Assembly (NCBI GenBank): GCA_046717125.1
Contig: JBKJVQ010000248.1
Coordinates: forward strand, 1-11,209
DNA length: 11,209 nt
Source: JBKJVQ01 sp046717125
GTDB lineage: Bacteria; Pseudomonadota; Alphaproteobacteria; Rhizobiales; Methyloligellaceae
Direction: 5' to 3'
Numbering within the stretch: position 1 is the first letter of the stretch; each line of letters starts with the position of its first letter. Of the stretch, positions 8,045-11,209 are shown one piece after another. The position numbers were made by a program, and so were the translations under genes. Below the pieces are notes generated by a model, which had not been told where the DNA came from, ran no database searches, and saw only the letters and a program-made list of their open reading frames with translations.

Positions 8045-8377
8045 CTATTTGTCCTGTTTCGGCTGCTCGGGGATCTGCTCGGGCGGTATCACGGGCGTGG
8101 TGCCGGGATCGGGGTCCGGCGCGGCCTTGTTGATGTCCTCGTCGCCGACATCGGGTGGCGTGATAACGCCTTCCTCCGGCGGCGGGGTGACGCCATCGCC
8201 GTTTGCGCCGTCCGCTCCCGGTGGATCCTCGCCCTGCGGAACGCCAGCCCCACCATAGGCTGTCACACTCCAAAACAGCGCAATGACGAAACCAGTTATT
8301 GCGAGAACGCGCATGAGCCGGTTCGGCGTCTCGTCCTGCCGGGCTGCAACCGCGGCGCTTGTATCGTTCCGTTTCAT
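8045..8377 (-). CDS. Hypothetical single-pass membrane protein with Pro/Asp-rich tail
   Basis: I do not recognise this family. From ATG 8377 it has 110 residues: a polar N-terminus (1-23), one hydrophobic segment VLAITGFVIALFWSVTAYG (24-42), then a low-complexity tail rich in Pro, Gly, Asp and Glu (TPPPEEG, ITPPDVGDED, PDPDPGTTPVIPPEQIPEQP). The layout suggests an inner-membrane anchor or uncleaved signal with a disordered acidic periplasmic tail. Other in-frame ATGs are at 8461 (138 residues) and 8314 (89 residues, starting MRVLAITGF like a classical signal peptide). The 8461 start is disfavoured because it would run through the likely aspS promoter and adds an Arg-rich, otherwise featureless extension. 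No start has a good ribosome site. That the frame is real is supported by the clean membrane segment and its snug fit between neighbours. Confidence 0.6.
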   Translation of the reverse strand: MKRNDTSAAVAARQDETPNRLMRVLAITGFVIALFWSVTAYGGAGVPQGEDPPGADGANGDGVTPPPEEGVITPPDVGDEDINKAAPDPDPGTTPVIPPEQIPEQPKQDK

Positions 8378-8420
8378 AAGCGGAATAACCGTACGGGGGA
8401 ATGGAAGTTCCGCCCTCGTT

Positions 8421-8452
8421 CTTGACAACCGAACGAGCCACATGCGCTTTAC
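8421..8452 (+). promoter_or_regulatory. Candidate sigma-70 promoter of aspS
   Basis: CTTGACA (8421-8427) matches the alphaproteobacterial -35 consensus fully. A loose -10 candidate, GCTTTA (8446-8451) or CTTTAC (8447-8452), follows at 18-19 bp. Transcription would begin near 8459, leaving a leader of about 33 bases before the aspS ATG. The weak -10 keeps this tentative. Confidence 0.45.
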
Positions 8453-8491
8453 GGCGCGCATTTCCCGCCCGATTCAGACGGTTTTCTGCCC

Positions 8492-10291
8492 ATGCATGCC
8501 TATCGATCCCACACCTGCGGCCAGTTGCGTGCGGCGAATGTCGGGGAGACCGTGCGTCTCTCGGGGTGGGTGCACCGCGTGCGCGATCACGGGGGATTGC
8601 TGTTCATCGATCTGCGCGACCATTACGGGCTGACGCAGATCGTGGCCGACCCTGATTCCCCGGCGTTCGCGTCCGCAAATGGCGTCCGATCCGAGTGGGT
8701 GATCCGGGTCGACGGCGCGGTCGTGGCGCGTTCCTCCGAGACGGTGAACGCCAATCTGCCGACGGGCGGGATCGAAGTCCGTGCGAGCGAAATCGAAATC
8801 CTGTCCGAGGCGAAAGAGCTGCCGGTGCCGGTGTTCGGAGAACCTGACTATCCGGAGGAGACGCGCCTCACCTATCGCTTCCTCGATCTGCGGCGCGAGA
8901 AGCTCCACCGCAACATCATGAAGCGCGGCGAGATCATCGCGAGCTTGCGCCAACGGATGCAGGACCAGGGCTTCTTCGAGTTCCAGACGCCGATCCTGAC
9001 CGCCTCCTCGCCCGAGGGTGCGCGCGACTATCTGGTGCCCTCGCGGGTGCATCCGGGCAAATTCTACGCTCTGCCGCAAGCCCCGCAGCAGTTCAAGCAG
9101 CTTACGATGATCGCGGGCTTCGACCGCTATTTCCAGGTCGCGCCGTGTTTTCGCGACGAGGACGCCCGCGCCGACCGCTCGCCGGGCGAATTCTATCAGC
9201 TCGACATCGAGATGAGCTTCGTCACACAGGACGACGTGTTCGATGCAGTCGAGCCCGTGCTGCGCGGCGTGTTCGATGAGTTCGGCGGCGGCAAGCCCGT
9301 GACGCCGAAATTCCCGCGCATCGCCTTTCGTGACGCGATGCGCAAATACGGTACCGACAAACCGGACCTGCGCAATCCGATCGAGATGCGCGATGTCTCC
9401 GAACATTTTCGGGACTCGGATTTCAAGGTGTTCGCGAACATCCTGGACAAGCGTAAGGACGGCCGTGTCTGGACCGAGAAGGCGGAGGTCTGGGCGATCC
9501 CCGCCAAAGGCGGCGGTTCACGCGCATTCTGCGACCGCATGAATTCCTGGGCGCAGAGCGAGGGACAGCCGGGGCTGGGCTATATCTTCTTCCGAGACGG
9601 GGAAGGCGCGGGCCCGGTCGCCAAGAACATGGGTCCCGAGCGCACGGCTGCGCTTCGCGTCGAGATCGGTCTAACCGATGGCGACGCCGTGTTCTTCGTG
9701 GCCGGTGTCCCCAAGGACTTTGCCGACTTCGCGGGGCGGGCGCGCAGCCGGATCGGGCGCGAGCTCGGCTTGGTCGATGAGAACCGCTTCGACTTCTGCT
9801 GGATTGTCGACTTCCCGATGTTCGAGTGGAACGAGGATGAGAAGCGGATCGACTTCTCGCACAACCCGTTCTCGATGCCTCAAGGCGGCCTCGAGGCGCT
9901 GGAGACGATGGACCCGCTCGACATCCTCGCCTTCCAGTACGACATCGTCTGCAACGGCGTGGAGCTGTCGTCGGGCGCGATCCGGAACCACAAGCCCGAG
10001 ATCATGGAGAAGGCGTTCGCCATTGCCGGTTATCCGAAGGAAGAGCTGGAGGCGCGCTTCGGCGGGATGCTCCGTGCACTGCAATATGGCGCGCCGCCCC
10101 ATGGCGGCATCGCGCCGGGAATCGACCGCATCGTCATGCTGCTCTGCGGCGAGGACAATCTGCGCCAGGTCGTGATGTTTCCGTTCAACCAGCAGGCGCA
10201 GGATCTGCTGATGGGCGCGCCCTCCGAAGCGACGCCGAAGCAGCTCAAGGAGCTGCATATCCGGCTGGCTTTGCCTGCGGCGAAGGGCTGA
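8492..10291 (+). CDS. aspS: Aspartyl-tRNA synthetase, probably non-discriminating
   Basis: A class II synthetase that charges tRNA(Asp) with aspartate, and in many bacteria also mischarges tRNA(Asn) for conversion by GatCAB. It has 599 residues against 590 in E. coli. The N-terminal OB-fold anticodon domain (about 1-110) includes VRLSGWVHRVRDHGGLLFIDLRD. The flipping-loop/QSPQ region reads LPQAPQQFKQL (194-204). Motif 1 and the following loop span about 146-185, motif 2 is FRDEDARADRSPGEFYQLDIE (220-240 with one extra residue relative to E. coli), and motif 3 is GIAPGIDRIVML (539-550). The bacterial GAD insertion lies between motifs 2 and 3 (about 300-430). His33 stands where E. coli has Leu30 and Pseudomonas aeruginosa has His31, a position tied to relaxed tRNA recognition. 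The start MHAYRSHTCGQL fits the family although no ribosome site is evident. Confidence 0.97.
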   Translation: MHAYRSHTCGQLRAANVGETVRLSGWVHRVRDHGGLLFIDLRDHYGLTQIVADPDSPAFASANGVRSEWVIRVDGAVVARSSETVNANLPTGGIEVRASEIEILSEAKELPVPVFGEPDYPEETRLTYRFLDLRREKLHRNIMKRGEIIASLRQRMQDQGFFEFQTPILTASSPEGARDYLVPSRVHPGKFYALPQAPQQFKQLTMIAGFDRYFQVAPCFRDEDARADRSPGEFYQLDIEMSFVTQDDVFDAVEPVLRGVFDEFGGGKPVTPKFPRIAFRDAMRKYGTDKPDLRNPIEMRDVSEHFRDSDFKVFANILDKRKDGRVWTEKAEVWAIPAKGGGSRAFCDRMNSWAQSEGQPGLGYIFFRDGEGAGPVAKNMGPERTAALRVEIGLTDGDAVFFVAGVPKDFADFAGRARSRIGRELGLVDENRFDFCWIVDFPMFEWNEDEKRIDFSHNPFSMPQGGLEALETMDPLDILAFQYDIVCNGVELSSGAIRNHKPEIMEKAFAIAGYPKEELEARFGGMLRALQYGAPPHGGIAPGIDRIVMLLCGEDNLRQVVMFPFNQQAQDLLMGAPSEATPKQLKELHIRLALPAAKG

Positions 10292-10403
10292 GCAGCAGCG
10301 AAATTCAGCATACTGATAATTGTTAGTGAGCAATCACGTCCGCGTCAGTCGGTGAACTGGAAGATGGCGCGGCGCGTACTTCCTGCATGACGGCGTCGAA
10401 TGA

Positions 10404-10429
10404 CCTCCGGCAGGTGTTGCGTCCGGAGG
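10404..10429 (+). promoter_or_regulatory. Inverted repeat upstream of the fasciclin gene
   Basis: CCTCCGG (10404-10410) and CCGGAGG (10423-10429) are perfect reverse complements separated by 12 bases, about 38 bp before the fasciclin ATG. There is no T tract, so it is unlikely to be a terminator. It could be an operator or a leader hairpin. It may also be chance in GC-rich DNA. Confidence 0.25.
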
Positions 10430-10466
10430 ACGGCGCTTCCTGAACTCCCCAAAACAAGGAAAACAC

Positions 10467-11074
10467 ATGAGAATTCTTTCACCGCGCAGGCTCGGTCTGC
10501 TTTCGGCCGCCGCTATTTCGCTCAGCGCATTGACGGCGCAGCCCATGGCTGTTTCCGCGCAGGACAATCCCATGGTCGGCGGCGCGCCGATGATGGAAAG
10601 CAAGAATATCGTCGAGAACGCTTCCAAGTCAAAGGATCACACGACGCTGGTTTCGGCCGTGAAGCAGGCAGACCTGGTCAAGACGCTGTCGGCAAGGGCC
10701 CGTTCACAGTGTTCGCACCGACCAACGCCGCCTTCGAAAAGCTCCCCGACGGCACTGTCGAGACTGTGATGAAGGACGCGAACAAGAAGCAGCTGTCCGG
10801 CATCCTCACCTACCATGTCGTCGCCGGCAAAATGAACGCCAAGGACATCATGGCGAAAGCCGAGAAGAACGACGGCAAGGTCGAGCTCAAGACGGTTAAT
10901 GGCGGCAAGATCACTATCATGGTTGAGGGCGAGCAGGTCATGATCGAAGATGCGAGCGGCAACACTGCCAATGTCACGATTGCCGACGTCAATCAGTCGA
11001 ACGGCGTCATTCACGTTATCGACACGGTGCTGATGCCGAAGATGCAGCCGAAATGGGTTCGAGAGACACACTAA
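10467..11074 (+). pseudogene. Secreted fasciclin (FAS1) domain protein, frameshifted
   Basis: FAS1 domains are extracellular adhesion or ligand-binding modules; their bacterial role is poorly defined. The first frame (10467 onward) gives a signal peptide (1-31: MRILSPRR, hydrophobic core, AVSA before QDN) and the FAS1 start ESKNIVENA...TTLVSAVKQADLVKTLS. It then departs from the family at 10691 and ends at about residue 100 with a TGA near 10769. The family match continues in the -1 frame from 10691: GKGPFTVFAPTNAAFEKLP (76-94), LTYHVVAGKM (114-123), NGVIHVIDTVLMPK (179-192), to the TAA at 11074. Restoring one G near 10691 (CTGTCGGCAAGG to CTGTCGGGCAAGG) gives a continuous 202-residue protein. 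AAGGA at 10456-10460 is a good ribosome site. Sequencing error, recent mutation and recoding are all possible; no classical slippery heptamer is visible. Confidence 0.88.
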
Positions 11075-11089
11075 TGCGGAAGGCGGTAG

Positions 11090-11116
11090 TTGACTCACTT
11101 ACCTGAACAATAAATT
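11090..11116 (+). promoter_or_regulatory. Possible promoter before the second FAS1 gene
   Basis: TTGACT (11090-11095) is followed by the AT-rich TAAATT (11111-11116) at 15 bp, or AAATTA at 16 bp. The patch lies in the 60-bp gap between the two FAS1 genes and is AT-rich compared with its surroundings. The short spacer makes it a weak candidate, and the second gene could instead be read from the first gene's promoter. Confidence 0.3.
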
Positions 11117-11134
11117 AACCAACAAAGGAGAGTT

Positions 11135-11209
11135 ATGGAAAAGCAACTCGACATAGTTGACACAGCGTTATCGGCAGGAACTTTTTCAACGCTGGCCACG
11201 GCCCTGGAC
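11135..11209 (+). CDS. Second fasciclin (FAS1) domain protein, leaderless, 5' part only
   Basis: Twenty-five codons before the window edge read MEKQLDIVDTALSAGTFSTLATALD. The DIVDTAxxAGxFxTLAxAL pattern is the standard opening of single-domain bacterial FAS1 proteins. Unlike its neighbour it has no signal peptide, so the product is probably cytoplasmic unless exported another way. A strong ribosome site AAGGAG (11125-11130) sits 4 bases before the ATG. It follows the first FAS1 gene by 60 bp in the same direction, suggesting duplication or joint regulation. Most of the gene lies outside the window, so its integrity cannot be judged. Confidence 0.75.
   Translation, partial: MEKQLDIVDTALSAGTFSTLATALD

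Noticed and set aside
8474..10333. Two long minus-strand frames opposite aspS
   Set aside because: The composition is that of a complement to a conserved gene, and all aspS motifs are on the plus strand.
10326..10337. GTGA-GCAA-TCAC resembling a CRP/FNR-type site
   Set aside because: Arms are only 4 bp and the 4-base spacing is wrong for CRP; chance is likely.

Overview
The window is about 11.2 kb of GC-rich alphaproteobacterial chromosome. A member of Nitrobacteraceae/Bradyrhizobiaceae (the Nitrobacter, Rhodopseudomonas, Bradyrhizobium, Afipia group) is most likely. This rests on protein style, on the ppk-ppx-rnd-aspS neighbourhood, and on a double-palindrome intergenic repeat at about 5045-5158 that resembles repeats I recall from that family. 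The placement is inference; no 16S rRNA or other marker is present.

Layout from left to right. At 2-49 there is the end of an upstream gene, possibly the DnaA-like regulator Hda. ppk1 (170-2341) and ppx (2355-3872) form a tight polyphosphate make/break operon, followed by a small hairpin that may be a terminator. A co-chaperone pair follows: a CbpA/DnaJ-type J-protein (4131-5054) and a CbpM/MerR-like modulator (5173-5514), with the palindromic repeat between them. rnd (RNase D, 5518-6678) is on the minus strand, tail to tail with cbpM. An acyl-CoA dehydrogenase (6809-8038, plus) is divergent from rnd. A small membrane-anchored Pro/Asp-rich protein of unknown function (8045-8377, minus) lies tail to tail with the dehydrogenase and head to head with aspS (8492-10291, plus). 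The right end holds a secreted fasciclin (FAS1) gene broken by a one-base frameshift (10467-11074) and the first 25 codons of a second, leaderless FAS1 protein (11135 to the edge).

Most of the content is core housekeeping: polyphosphate turnover, protein folding, RNA processing and tRNA charging. I find no phage, CRISPR, toxin-antitoxin or defence system, and no convincing undescribed multi-gene system. The points most worth a second look are the fasciclin frameshift, the tandem secreted/cytoplasmic FAS1 pair, the repeat that supplies the J-protein's stop codon and separates it from its modulator, the His33 mark of a non-discriminating aspartyl-tRNA synthetase, and the unrecognised anchored Pro/Asp-rich protein.

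No gene-free stretch exceeds 300 bases. The longest is 3873-4130 (258 bp), which holds the hairpin after ppx and presumably the promoter of the J-protein gene.
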